A DNA stretch of 64,000 nt, from positions 72,441,319-72,505,318 of the forward strand of contig CP136069.1 of NCBI GenBank assembly GCA_032622095.1, written 5' to 3'. Position numbers and translations under genes: made by a program. Positions 45,437 through 56,118 of this stretch are shown here, piece by piece (the first letter of the stretch is position 1; every line of letters starts with the position of its first letter). A model generated the notes under the pieces. That model worked only from the letters and a program-made list of their open reading frames with translations, had not been told where the DNA came from and ran no database searches. The DNA comes from Siphonodentalium dalli. Its lineage: Eukaryota > Mollusca > Scaphopoda > Gadilida > Siphonodentaliidae.

Positions 45437-45709
45437 CAAAAGTAGGTAGAATTTGTTCTGATAGCTTTGATATTCCAACCAGTATATTAACTGTGACAAT
45501 AGAGAAAGGCCGGTGGAAGGACACCACTGTTCTTTGTAGATTAATTGTGTCCCCTATGTCATAAACGTCAACTTGGAGATGAAATGCACTACTTGATGGA
45601 CTGTGAATGTTTAACCGAGGCTAGAAATCGTCTCATGCCCCGACAATTTACAAGTATACAAAACACGACTATTGATATCCTAGACGACATACTAAATTTG
45701 AAGATGTAA
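45437..45709 (+). pseudogene. C-terminal tail of a non-LTR retrotransposon ORF2 (broken)
   Basis: In one frame, SFDIPTSILTVTIEKGRWKD resembles the segment that precedes the terminal zinc knuckle in LINE ORF2 proteins (IExGRW/Y motif). From 45548, one frame over, CPLCHKRQLGDEMHYLMDC supplies the C-x2-C...DE-x-HYL-x2-C signature. It is followed by ~35 residues to a stop at 45707-45709. The shift lies between 45529 and 45548. Polymerase and endonuclease domains are absent. The assignment rests on motif recognition only; a diverged host copy of such a tail is a weaker alternative. Confidence 0.6.
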
Positions 45710-45829
45710 ATTTTTTTACGTAGACTTTGCTCGTTTATACGATTGATTAACTTTAAGTTGGATGACAGCGATTAATCCGTTGTTGTTGTTGTTTTAGTCG
45801 CTACTGTTGTCATTTTTTTTTTTGAACAA

Positions 45830-46035
45830 CGGTGAAGTCGGCACGTGGTGATCGTATTATGAATATTATGATCATGTTGACTATGATAACAATGACAATG
45901 ATCGACGTCGACGCTATGATGAAGATGACCGCGACGACACTGATTACATGTGGTGATGATGAGATGATAATGATGACTATTATTTTGAGGATGAAACTGG
46001 TGATGATGAAGGTTATGATGATAATGCTGATTATA
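45830..46035. repeat. GAT/ATG-rich low-complexity stretch
   Basis: GATGATGAGATGATAATGAT and similar words keep several frames open on both strands. The resulting Met/Ile/Asp-rich or His-rich peptides are artefacts of composition. Confidence 0.65.
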
Positions 46036-46373
46036 ACGCCCGAGAGGTCGCTGTATATTTTGTACATTCAAAATTTCTTCATTCTATCTATCTTTTGTAT
46101 ATAATTTTGTTTTCTTATGTCAAATTTGATTAGAGAATAAAGCATATCAGACATTTGTTGTTTTTTTTTTACCAAATGTCAAATAATTACATTCCTGCAT
46201 TCGGATAAATTATTTGACTGAAATGGGAATCATTTGGAAATTCCAACCATATAGGCGGGTGGATGTTGGGTTAGATTAAAAAAATCCCATTTTTTCAACA
46301 GTTGTAAAAAATTCCAACCTAATAGGGAGGGGGAGGTGCAAATAAAAAATTATGAACTTCAGTCTGGTTAAAT

Positions 46374-46400
46374 GGGGGGGGGGGGGGGGGGGGGGGGGGG
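46374..46400. repeat. 27-G homopolymer
   Basis: Longest homopolymer in the window, uninterrupted. Confidence 0.85.
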
Positions 46401-46445
46401 TGTAGTTTGGATATTCCAAGGTGGACATCCCCAACGGAGACCCTC

Positions 46446-46478
46446 TAGCCACATCCCAGTCCGGAACCCTGAATACAT
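46446..46478. mobile_element. Family L solo terminus
   Basis: CCGGAACCCTGAATACATCT then TTAA, as in L at 52.9 kb and 56.1 kb. Confidence 0.6.
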
Positions 46479-46834
46479 CTTTAACATTATAGACCTAGTC
46501 GTGACAGCATTGAGAGACATATAAAAGCACTATATAGCCAGCCGGCTGCTATTTTATCCACAAATCGACATGTGCTGGTGAACTGCACGTCTACCAATTA
46601 TCTTCACAACGGATTCCTCATTTCGTATTCCGACAGAGAACTTTCTCTGCGAACACCAAAACATCTCTGATGCTGTGCCATTGAGCCTAATTAAAAATCC
46701 AATATTTCGTAGCCTCAGATAATGAACATGAGACGTTCATCCCTTGCAATTCATTCCACGAGTGACCAGGCGCATTTTTTAGACAGATACCTAACAGACT
46801 GGACATAAGATTGATTCCTACAAGCATTAGTTTC

Positions 46835-48030
46835 ATGACAAGTCTAAATGATTCCATTCCACTCCTCATGACTATAGATGCACCCTCTCCTTCGACCATG
46901 ACTAGCCTAAATGATTCCATTCCACTCCTCATGACTATAGATGCACCCTCTCCCTCGACCATGACAAGTCTAAATGATTCCATTCCACTCCTCATGACTA
47001 TAGATGCACCCTCTCCCTCGACCATGACAAGTCTAAATGATTCCATTCCACTCCTCATGACTATAGAATAGATGCACCCTCTCCCTCGACCATGACAAGT
47101 CTAAATGATTCCATTCCACTCCTCATGACTATAGATGCACCCTCTCCCTCGACCATGACAAGTCTAAATGATTCCATTCCACTCCTCATGACTATAGATG
47201 CACCCTCTCCCTCGACCATGACTAGCCTAAATGATTCCATTCCACTCCTCATGACTATAGATGCACCCTCTCCCTCGACCATGACAAGTCTAAATGATTC
47301 CATTCCACTCCTCATGACTATAGATGCACCCTCTCCCTCGACCATGACAAGTCTAAATGATTCCATTCCACTCCTCATGACTATAGATGCACCCTCTCCC
47401 TCGACCATGACAAGCCTAAATGATTCCATTCCACTCCTCATGACTATAGATGCACCCTCTCCCTCGACCATGACAAGCCTAAATGATTCCATTCCACTCC
47501 TCATGACTATAGATGCACCCTCTCCCTCGACCATGACAAGTCTAAATTATTCCATTCCACTCCTCATGACTATAGATGCACCCTCTCCCTCGACCATGAC
47601 AAGTCTAAATGATTCCATTCCACTCCTCATGACTATAGATGCACCCTCTCCCTCGACCATGACAAGCCTAAATGATTCCATTCCACTCCTCATGACTATA
47701 GATGCACCCTCTCCCTCGACCATGACAAGTCTAAATGATTCCATTCCACTCCTCATGACTATAGATGCACCCTCTCCCTCGACCATGACAAGCCTAAATG
47801 ATTCCATTCCACTCCTCATGACTATAGATGCACCCTCTCCCTCGACCATGACAAGTCTAAATGATTCCATTCCACTCCTCATGACTATAGATGCACCCTC
47901 TCCCTCGACCATGACAAGTCTAAATTATTCTATTCCACTCCTCACGACTTATTCGGACTATAGACCTGCACCCACTCCCTTGAGCATGACTAGCCTAAAT
48001 GATTCCATTCCACTCAACTATAAACCTGCA
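46835..48030 (+). repeat. 63-bp minisatellite, 19 copies, open in frame
   Basis: Unit starts lie at 46835, 46898, 46961, 47024, then every 63 bp from 47092 to 47911, and 47986 (partial). The period is exactly 21 codons. The plus frame reads MTSLNDSIPLLMTIDAPSPS plus T per unit. Copy 4 has a 5-bp insertion (AATAG, near 47066) that breaks the frame, so the long open frame is 47092-48045 (317 residues). Copy 18 is 75 bp. Unit variants are mostly third-position changes. The opposite strand is also open in a wobble-aligned frame, but is stopped in the two copies with AATTAT. No signal peptide or flanking domain is seen, so I treat it as a tandem repeat and not as a gene. Confidence 0.95.
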
Positions 48031-48045
48031 CTATGGTCCTGCTAA

Positions 48046-48671
48046 TATTCGACATTCAAAATGATATTTGATTTGATCTGCATATTCGATTCGTATTTGA
48101 TTCGCATTCGATTCGACAATCGGCAGCGAATATCGATCAAATATTTCCGTTCATCTTCGCGATGCCATTTTATGTCGGGCATATTCACCGCATATGAATG
48201 TGATAGAGCGAAAGGCATAAATGTTCTGTAAGGAGTACACATCTGTGATATTGCCGTTTGAGACGTAAATACCCCCCTCAATATGAGAGTACAAGTAGTT
48301 CATATTGAGAGTCCCTTTCATCTTGCTGATCAATCTCTGTGATCATATCAGCATATATGACCAAGCGTTTACAGATCATATTTTGACGATAAATACACAT
48401 CAAAACCACTGAGAAATAGAATGCATTTCCAAGAACGCCAATAATAGTTCGCGAAACTCAACATTCAGTATAGTAGTTTTCATGGGGATATTTTTAAGCT
48501 TGTTGATCAGACTGTAAAACTTTTGGTCACAATGTTAAGCAACAAGGTCACGTCTCAGCATTCCAACACAGAACATGTCCATGGAACTGTTTTAACTAAA
48601 CATCCACGTGCTGTCTGTTTCCGATTCCAAGTGGGGAATACATGTGTTTCTAAATATAAACGGTAAATATA
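48046..48671. other. No gene recognised
   Basis: A short block of TTCG/ATTCG words (TATTCGATTCGTATTTGATT, CGCATTCGATTCGAC) at 48080-48120. Otherwise unique. Confidence 0.35.
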
Positions 48672-48925
48672 CAAGCCTTGAAATAGTGAGCCTGTCATTT
48701 GCAGAATGAGGTCCCCAGAGGGTGAATTTAGTGATGCTATCCCGCACAGCAGGCTAGCATCACCAAATTCACCCTCTGGGGACCTCATTCTGCTTAGGTC
48801 TTAGCAGAATAAGGTTCTCAGAGGGTGAATTTGGTGATGCTAGCCCGCTGTGCGGGATAGCATCACTAAATTCACCCTCTGGGACCCTCATTCTGCAAAT
48901 GACTGGCTCACTATTTCAAGGCTTG
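48672..48925. mobile_element. Family C MITE, short form with 8-bp duplication
   Basis: 254 bp. CAAGCCTTGAAATAGTGAGC faces GCTCACTATTTCAAGGCTTG. TAAATATA lies on both sides (48664-48671 and 48926-48933). The long linker is absent; the two stem modules are joined by TTAGGTCTTAGCAG. An 8-bp duplication with CA...TG ends is typical of hAT elements. Confidence 0.95.
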
Positions 48926-49149
48926 TAAATATAGTGATGTCATTTCTAAGATCATTCTCTCTGTGTGTAAACAAGTACCAATGCAACCCAGTTCTGAACC
49001 AGATACATATATATGCCATACATGTAGAATAGATTCTCGTCTATTTCAAGAAATAGGACTGTAATGTTTATCATAGATATCCAACCTGGAATCGGGTTAT
49101 TAAATAGAATTATTGGCGATTAAACAATGGTCTCCAACTGGGGAACTCT

Positions 49150-49360
49150 GATCCTAGGTGTCCCATACCAGTTGAGGCCTTAGCAGAATGCAGTCCCCAG
49201 AGGGTGAAATTGGTGCTAGAATCACCAAATTCACCCTCTGGGACATCACTCTGAAAATGACAGACACACTATATAAAGACTTGATTCCATGTCCCTAAAC
49301 TCACCCTCTATGGACCTCATTCCGCAATTGTTAGACACACTATTTCCAGGCTTGATCGTA
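49150..49360. mobile_element. Family C remnants
   Basis: CAGTCCCCAGAGGGTGAAAT, CACCAAATTCACCCTCTGGG, GACAGACACACTAT, then a second right end (GACCTCATTCCGCAATTG, CACTATTTCCAGGCTTG). Two overlapping broken copies. Confidence 0.6.
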
Positions 49361-49498
49361 CCCAGAGTTCTTGATTCCAGGGGCTCAGCTTATAAGGTTC
49401 AAGGATAACAGTAAAAGCTCAATGTAAAGGTATAGGAAGTGTGCATAATATATATTATCTTAATTTGCATATATTGCCATATTTGCATAACGTGTGTG

Positions 49499-49640
49499 AC
49501 ACCTGAACAAACTGGTGAACTACCTGTACCAACTGTTGCACACATTTGCATATCTGTAAGATTTGTTTTGAACACAAGGTTGTAAATCATGCACAGGTGA
49601 CAAGGGTTTGAAAAACAAAATGACCCAATTAGATAAATAT
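49499..49640 (+). repeat. Repeat N, copy 1
   Basis: GTTGCACACATTTGCATATC, TGTAAGATTT, TTGTAAATCATG and AATGACCCAATT recur in order at 51.1 kb. A shorter tail (GGTTACAGGGTTGAAAAAAA, GTGACCCAATTAG) is also at 50108-50160, right after a C element. Confidence 0.6.
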
Positions 49641-49665
49641 TTGAGGACTTCTCTTGGTTTAAAAA

Positions 49666-50105
49666 CAAGCCTGGATATAGTGTGTCTGACATTCTCAGAA
49701 TGAGGTCCACAGAGGTGAATTTAGTGCTGCTATCCTGCACAGTGGGCTAGCATCACCAAATTACCCTCTGGGGACCTCATTCTGCTTAGGCCTTAATTAA
49801 CTGCTATGGTAGACTTTAGGATCCGATTGAATTTCTCCCGTTGAAGTTGGTGATGTTCATCTAATAATCACCTCGATAATTCATTTTACATGTATCTTCT
49901 GCAAATTAAGATGATAACTGAACATAAGGGGAAAAGTAACTAAAGACAATGTTAATTTGAGACTATATATACATGTACTTCCCAGAAGATGAGGTCCCCA
50001 GATGGTGAATTTGGTGATTCTAGCTCACTGTGTGGGATAGCGTCACTAAATTCACCCTCTGGAGACCTCATTCTGCAAATGTCAGACTCAATATATCCAG
50101 ACTTG
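49666..50105. mobile_element. Family C MITE, full length
   Basis: CAAGCCTGGATATAGTGTGT to CAATATATCCAGACTTG, 440 bp. The linker is in the opposite orientation to the 20.7 kb copy (CCTCGATAATTCATTTTACA, CTGAACATAAGGGGAAAAGT), as expected for insertion in reverse. Confidence 0.88.
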
Positions 50106-50190
50106 AAGGTTACAGGGTTGAAAAAAATAACATGTGACCCAATTAGTGAAATAACGTAGAAGAAGAACAAATTCAAATCTAACACTTCAT

Positions 50191-50356
50191 TTAACCCTTC
50201 CATGACTGGAGCTTCCTGAAATTTTCCGAAAACGCTGTGCCAATGCATTCTCTTATATATGTGCGGCTACCTATGGGAGACTCGCCTATATAAGAGAATG
50301 CACTGGCACAGGATCTTTAATCCTGTACCAGCATAGCTCCCGTCATGAAGGGATAA
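50191..50356. mobile_element. Family B MITE, one hairpin lost
   Basis: TTAACCCTTCCATGACTGGA to CGTCATGAAGGGATAA, 166 bp. A single composite hairpin (ATGTGCGGCTACCTATGGGA) remains, so the two hairpins have probably recombined into one. Confidence 0.9.
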
Positions 50357-51084
50357 AACCTGCTTTTACAGTAAATATTGGTTGGTAAATTATGACCTCA
50401 AGCTACATGTACATGTATATGTTCCATCTGAAATGTTTCAACTTTCAGGCATGAAATTTCAAAATGTTGAAAATTGTGTCCTGGATTGAGAGGGATGAGT
50501 GAGTCGGCTCCTTCCCCATTCAAGCATCCTGTTGTATCTCATTGTTGCCAAGGGGTGAACACATATGGTGTAATACTAGGTGGCCAGTATAAAAGTACAC
50601 AAATTTAGTTTGCTAAATATATATTAGATTTGTATACTCTCACTGAAATTTGCACCTGTACAATCCTTATTTGGTCCTGTACCTTTATTGATTTTTGCCA
50701 TGTCCAATATGTGAACCTGCATGATTCTTAGACTATTCAATTTTCAGTATGAACTGCTCAAAAATAAAAGTATATACTGCAGTTAATCAAAGAGTACATA
50801 TTTATGTTTGTCTCTAACATTTACAAGAACTATTTATAGCGGATATCTGGTATTTTTATATGGATTTACTTCGCCTCGGTGCTGTGCGACCCTTCGTCCA
50901 AGACGAAACACGAGCGCCTGTTTTAGCGCTGCCTATACTATTATTTCCACCTGTACTGTTAATAAAATTCTGGAGACATTCCACCCTGTACTATTATTCT
51001 GACCTGTACTACTCTTAGAGTATATTGCCTTTATAATATTTGCATAAACCATCCAAAGAGTGACCACCGAACAGCTAAAAAAAA
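50357..51084. other. No gene recognised
   Basis: A short CpG-containing patch at 50868-50925 with overlapping frames; otherwise AT-rich. Confidence 0.3.
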
Positions 51085-51200
51085 ATGGCAAACACATGTT
51101 GCACATATTTGCATACCTGTAAGATTTTAGCACACAAGTTGCAATTAACTTGTAAATCATGTGGGTGCCAGGGTTGGAAAAAAGAGATATGTGACCCATT
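51085..51200 (+). repeat. Repeat N, copy 2
   Basis: GTTGCACATATTTGCATACC, TGTAAGATTTTAGC, CTTGTAAATCATGTGGGTGC, GGGTTGGAAAAAAG, TGTGACCC. Confidence 0.6.
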
Positions 51201-51372
51201 TTGATTTACTGTACAAGAACCTGTGACTTCATGACTTATAAATGCCAACCACATTTATGCATTACTAGTAACAGCCTATGATGCACCTACTGGTAGGTAT
51301 CTATCTTATCTGCATATTAAACCGAACCATCCCGTACTGTACCGTTGTATGTATCTATTATTTTGTGTCATA

Positions 51373-51589
51373 CAGTAATGCCCTAAATAATTGACTCCTT
51401 AACCACAGCAGAATTATGGGTAACTTTTCAGGATTTAGTCGGAAATATGGATTGTTGCCATTTATCGGAAAGCTCTCAGTGAGAGCTTTCCATTGAATGG
51501 CAACAAGCCATATTTACAACTAAATCCTGAAAAGTTACCCATAATTCTGCTGTGGTTAAGGAGTCGATTATTTAGGGCATTAATTACTG
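51373..51589. mobile_element. Family A MITE, full palindrome
   Basis: TA-flanked. The right terminus has a small duplication (GGGCATTAATTACTG). Arms otherwise match. Confidence 0.94.
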
Positions 51590-51992
51590 TATGTCATGGG
51601 CCACATCGGCACCTACTATTACTAGACGTGGGCTGTCCCAATGGGACTAAGGTTCCCCCCTCTGTTTCCCCAATCAACCTCTGTGCCATGTTTTTAAAAA
51701 ATTGGCATGTTTATTTGGATCTGAGAGTATGCAGGTAGATTTTGTTTTGTTTTTGGAGTTAGCAAATAGTTAAGAGGCACATCACATTCAATAGACACGT
51801 AACTTGTGTGCATTTCATGTTTGCACGGTCAACATGAGCATGAGATTGAAGAGGACTATTTTAGAGGGTAGGTCATTTGGTCAGTATAGTGCAGCTAGAG
51901 CTCTGCAGACCAGGGGGTCTAACCTAAAAATGGTTTTATAATTGGACTATACAAGCATGGTCAATCCACCCTTTATGTAAAGGGGGTTGTTA

Positions 51993-52964
51993 TTAAAGAT
52001 GTATGCAGTCTTCCAGACCTCTAGTTACAACAACTACATAAAAAACAGTTTTCCACTTTGTTGTGGAGACAAAATATTGAAAACCAAAATATGACATATA
52101 AACTAGAACCACATGCAGAAGTACCAAAGAATATCATATTGTCATTGGAGAATTAATTAAATACTTTTTGGTGTCCCTATAAAACATCAAAACTATGGGA
52201 AATAAAAATATAGAAATATCAATATCAAATGAAATAACATCTTTCGTGTAGCATATCAAACAGGGTCCGCGCTGGACCAAAAATTACTTTTTCCAAATGA
52301 AAATATTTTTTGCAAAATACTTCTAGAAATTGCCAAATGCTATCAATTTCTACAACATTGATTCATATTTATTTTATTAACACTGTTTTTTTCAACTTTA
52401 GATGGGTTGTTGCATCAGATGGGCACATCAAAACAATGAGGATTAGCTGTGTAATCACCACCACAATATATACATGTACAGTAGTAATCCCTCTGCAAGT
52501 AGATACTTAATCATGTCAGATTAACTGCATCTTGGTAAACGTGTTAAGTTTTCCTAAACCTTATAACACACCACTAATAAAATTATATTGTAAACGTTTA
52601 ATGAAATCAATAGTATTGGTTGACAAATATTTTTCAACTTTCTTGCGGAATTAAAAGTGACTTGCCAAAACTATTGCTAAACGAAAATATTTGTTGCCAA
52701 ATGTGAAATATTTTTGCCATTGGCAAATTTGGCAAGTGGCAGCGCAAACCCGGATACCAAACATGCTACTTTATACACTAGAGTCAAAATAAAAAGTGGA
52801 TTTTTTAACGACATAATATTCTTTGGTAGTTATATAAGTCTATATGTCATATATGGTCTTCAATTTTACTTTCAACAGAACAAAGCAGAAAATAATGTCA
52901 AATCAGAGAGTTTATATTGTTGTTGTTGTTAACTGGAGGTCTGAAGCCCTGAACACATCTTTAA
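51993..52964. mobile_element. Family L element (TTAA type) with nested hAT
   Basis: TTAA at 51993-51996 and 52961-52964. The inverted ends are AGATGTATGCAGTCTTCCAG followed by ACCTCTAGTTACAACAAC, and their complement (GTTGTTAACTGGAGGT, CTGAACACATCT). The interior is non-coding and interrupted at 52261-52753. A right half of the same family is at 55.6-56.1 kb. Confidence 0.8.
52261..52753. mobile_element. hAT-like MITE nested in L
   Basis: CAGGGTCCGCGCTG faces CAGCGCAAACCCGG. The flanking octamers are ATATCAAA (52253-52260) and ATACCAAA (52754-52761), a 7/8 match. Subterminal AAATATTTTTTGCAAAA and ATATTTTTGCCATTGGCAAA form a second inverted pair. 493 bp, no coding frame. Confidence 0.75.
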
Positions 52965-53612
52965 AGGAGTATAGATAAACCAGAAAAATTATCAGAAAAG
53001 ACATACCATACGAGTTGTTTGAAAATATGTATACCAAACAGATAGACTGTCTATTCCCAAAGAAAACCACTATCAAAATTCGATGACATGTACCACCACA
53101 GCATTCAATGAAATTGTGGTTACAGAAAAGTTTTTTCTGGACGTTATTGTCCAATGGATCCTCTCATGAAAGTTGCATGGCGAACTTCGTAAATCATTTG
53201 CTATGGCACTGCACGTGTCCCTGTTATTATAAGTTTCATGGCATAGTGGGCGTGTCAATTTATCTCTAAGTGGGACACATGCACAGTTGATAGCACTATA
53301 CTAGTAGATAGGACGCATGGGTAGGTCTCAGGAATATCATGTGTGTCGTGGGAATATGCACTCCGGTCATAGAACTGATAAAAACTGCAGTTCGTGAAAC
53401 CCGAGAACTCCTTATCAATAACACCTTTATAATCCTTATCATGAAATTGCAAAACAATGCAAAGGCATACATTGTATCTCATATTACTGACCCTTACCAT
53501 AGGAGTGCACAACTAGGTCAAACCCTATCTCAAATTACATTGTACAACCACTAATTATTAATTATGGAAATGTAACTAATATTTCTCTATTTCTGTTACA
53601 TTCACATGGAAT
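52965..53612. other. No gene recognised
   Basis: Several short frames on both strands (for example 53255-53512 minus, 53339-53554 plus) overlap each other and carry no domain. Confidence 0.3.
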
Positions 53613-53746
53613 CAAGTCTTGAAATAGTGTGTCTGTCATTTGCAGAATGAGGTCCCAAAATAATTGTACCATGCGGGTTATAGCTTCACCAAATTCACCC
53701 TCTGGGACCTCATTCTGCAAGTGACAGACACACTATTTCAAGACGT
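53613..53746. mobile_element. Family C MITE, shortest form (134 bp)
   Basis: CAAGTCTTGAAATAGTGTGT facing ACACACTATTTCAAGACGTG, with the inner stems mostly deleted. Flanking octamers ATGGAATC and GTGGAATT are similar, not identical. Confidence 0.85.
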
Positions 53747-53974
53747 GGAATTGTTATGAGTTAATGATGTTCCATCTTTTGCTGCAGGACATCTAAAAAC
53801 AAAATCCTACGAAACTCTTTTTCAAAGCATGTTGCACATCTCTCACTTATAAGTGTTTTTAAAGATAGATTTCCAATAAAAAATGATGTAATGGTCTAAA
53901 AATAGCACATGTTATGTCCCAGTTCATTTATAATAATTGGAGAACAAATTATTGCTACTATTGACTGGTTTCCA

Positions 53975-54156
53975 CCAATTCTGTAAATTATTATTTTATA
54001 CCACAAATCTGTAAATTATTATTTTATACCACAAATCTACAAATTATTATTTTATAACACAAATCTACAAATTATTATTTTATAACACAAATCTATAAAT
54101 TATTATTTTATACCCACAATCTATAAATTATCTCTTTTATACCACAATTCTATACA
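53975..54156 (+). repeat. 28-bp minisatellite, ~6.5 copies
   Basis: Unit CCACAAATCTGTAAATTATT plus ATTTTATA. Variants (CTACAAATT, CTATAAATT, TAACAC) fall in adjacent blocks, which suggests expansion by local duplication. Confidence 0.9.
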
Positions 54157-55062
54157 GAAAGTTAAGAGAAGATATACACTATCTTTAAAGAATATAAGAA
54201 CAAATATTGCCATAGTGAAATGCTGGCACTGGGGGCGCGGTGGGGGCAAATATTCAAACTCAATGCATTACCGTGAATCCCGACTATTATTATTAGTTAT
54301 TAAATTTTAACCTGTTAACTTTTTTTTAATTTAATTTTACCTTTTCTTGGAGAGGCCTACTATTATAGGCTTATTATCGGGAACTATTGCGGCATCTACA
54401 AAATATAGCAACATGCATTGTCGCATTGCAAATTAATTAATTTTGGTTTATTTATTGTTGTTTATTCCTATTTTATGCATATAGACCATGAGGACTTGGA
54501 CATCTTTATAAAATAAAGGTGAAGTTCAATATTTTTTCACAAACAATGAGCATTTCTCTGAATTTTGGGAATGTTTAGGTCAGAAATAGGACAATTGAGG
54601 AAAAGAGAACTACATGTATTTCCGATTGGTCATGCCTCATAGGCCCATATTCAGCTTCTGTTTTTGCTCAACAGGTCCATGTTTATTATTGAGTAAAGGT
54701 ATTCAGGCTTTGACATTCTGGGACCAACCTTGAGTGTTCCATTTTAACCATGACCAATTTAAAAGTAGCGGGACAGTGATATCAAATATCACATGACATA
54801 AGCTGCAGAATACAGGTTGTAAAACCAGTGGGGGAGCTTGGTGATTTCAAGCTGAGGTTGTGGCCATATATCAGGGGAGAATTAAGAAGGAAGAAAGTGT
54901 CAAGAGACTGTAAACAAGAAATGAAATATGATATCATAAAAAGGTTCTCCCACCTACTGACATGTGTGGAGCACAGCAGGGTTCCCTATACACCAACCTT
55001 ATACATGTATGTAGGCATGCTCTGTCAAAGACCGTAAAGATGTGAGTAAAGATGTATTCACA
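54157..55062. other. No gene recognised
   Basis: Unique AT-rich sequence; a 69-residue frame at 54828-55037 has no domain. Confidence 0.3.
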
Positions 55063-55070
55063 GTTACAGA

Positions 55071-55568
55071 TAGATCATGCCATGAACCTCTACTCTAGCT
55101 AACGCCTGTAGAGATCATATTCCACCAGTACCAAAACCTTGGAACTTTTTGAAGTTTTGACAGGGAACCTTATAAAGTCGAAAAATAACATGGAGAAGAT
55201 ATTTCTTAGTTATTATGTTTCTTAATAGGTGAAGGTCCCAACTCGAAATTTCATGATTTATGTGAATTTGTGAGCGATTTTGCTTCGCGTCACATACAAT
55301 TATGGCATTTTTCCTGGGTAATTAAATTGATGATTATTGCCAGATCGGCTCACAAAAGTCAGAGAAAAACATGCAATTTTGAGTTGAGACATTCACCTAC
55401 AGTGAAGTACATTATTAAGGAAAAGATAACAACAAAGAAATATATTCCCCGCGTTGTGTTTTCGACTTTATAAGGTCAAAACTTCAAAAAGTTCCAAGGT
55501 TTTGTACTGGTGGAATATGATCTCTACGGGTGTTAATAGCCAGAGTAGAGATTCATGGCATGATCTAG
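55071..55568. mobile_element. Family D palindrome, complete, 8-bp duplication
   Basis: TAGATCATGCCATGAACCTC faces GAGATTCATGGCATGATCTA(G). GTTACAGA lies at 55063-55070 and 55569-55576. Arms of about 230 bp (CATATTCCACCAGTACC, GAACTTTTTGAAGTTTTGAC, ATTTCTTAGTTATTA) meet near 55310. Best reference copy of D. The duplication length suggests a hAT relationship. Confidence 0.92.
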
Positions 55569-55599
55569 GTTACAGACAAAATATTTACGAAACCTGTTT

Positions 55600-56118
55600 T
55601 ACTTTTTATTTAGATTCTATTTTATGAAATAACATCTTTGCTACAAGAAAGGCACAATTTTGTTCGATATTGAATTTTCTATGCATTATTTCCAACAGTT
55701 TCAATGTTTTAGAGGGACAACAAAAAATAATTTCTTAATTTTTCAATGACAAAATGATATTCTTTGGTACTTAGTGGACAATTTTACAGTAATGCATTAA
55801 ATAATTGACTCCTTAACCACAGCAGAATTATGGGTAATTTTTCAGGATTTAGTCGGAAATATGGCTTGTTGCCATCCATCGGAAAGCTCTCAGTGAGAGC
55901 TTTCTGATGAATGGCAACAAGCCATATTTCCGACTAAATCCTGAAAAGTTACCCATAATTCTGCTGTGGTTAAGGAGTCAATTATTTAGGGCATTACTGT
56001 ATATGTCATATTTGGTTTATAATTTTTTTCAACAGAACAATGCAGAAAACGATTTAAATTAGAAGTTTTTTATTGTTGTTGTTGTAACTGGAGTTCTGGA
56101 ACCCTGAATGCATCTTTT
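55600..56118. mobile_element. Family L, right part, split by A
   Basis: TATGAAATAACATCTTTGCT, GATATTCTTTGGTACTTAGT, [A element], TATGTCATATTTGGTTTATA, TTGTTGTTGTAACTGGAGTT, CTGAATGCATCTTTTA. The left end and TTAA are lost; the right TTAA reads TTTA. Confidence 0.7.
55787..55999. mobile_element. Family A MITE nested in L
   Basis: 213 bp full palindrome with TA flanks. Left terminus CAGTAATGCATTAAATAATT; otherwise near consensus. Confidence 0.94.

Noticed and set aside
45772-46104. His-rich, Ile-rich and Met-rich frames at the same place on both strands
   Set aside because: Caused by GAT/ATG low-complexity sequence; three overlapping frames cannot all be real and none has a domain.
46687-47534. 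Minus-strand open frames with MRSGMESFRLVMVEGEGASI repeats
   Set aside because: They are the reverse reading of the 63-bp minisatellite, open only because the period is a multiple of three. They are stopped in the copies with AATTAT.
46835-48030. CRISPR-like array
   Set aside because: Units are contiguous 63-bp direct repeats with no unique spacers, and the DNA is animal-like.
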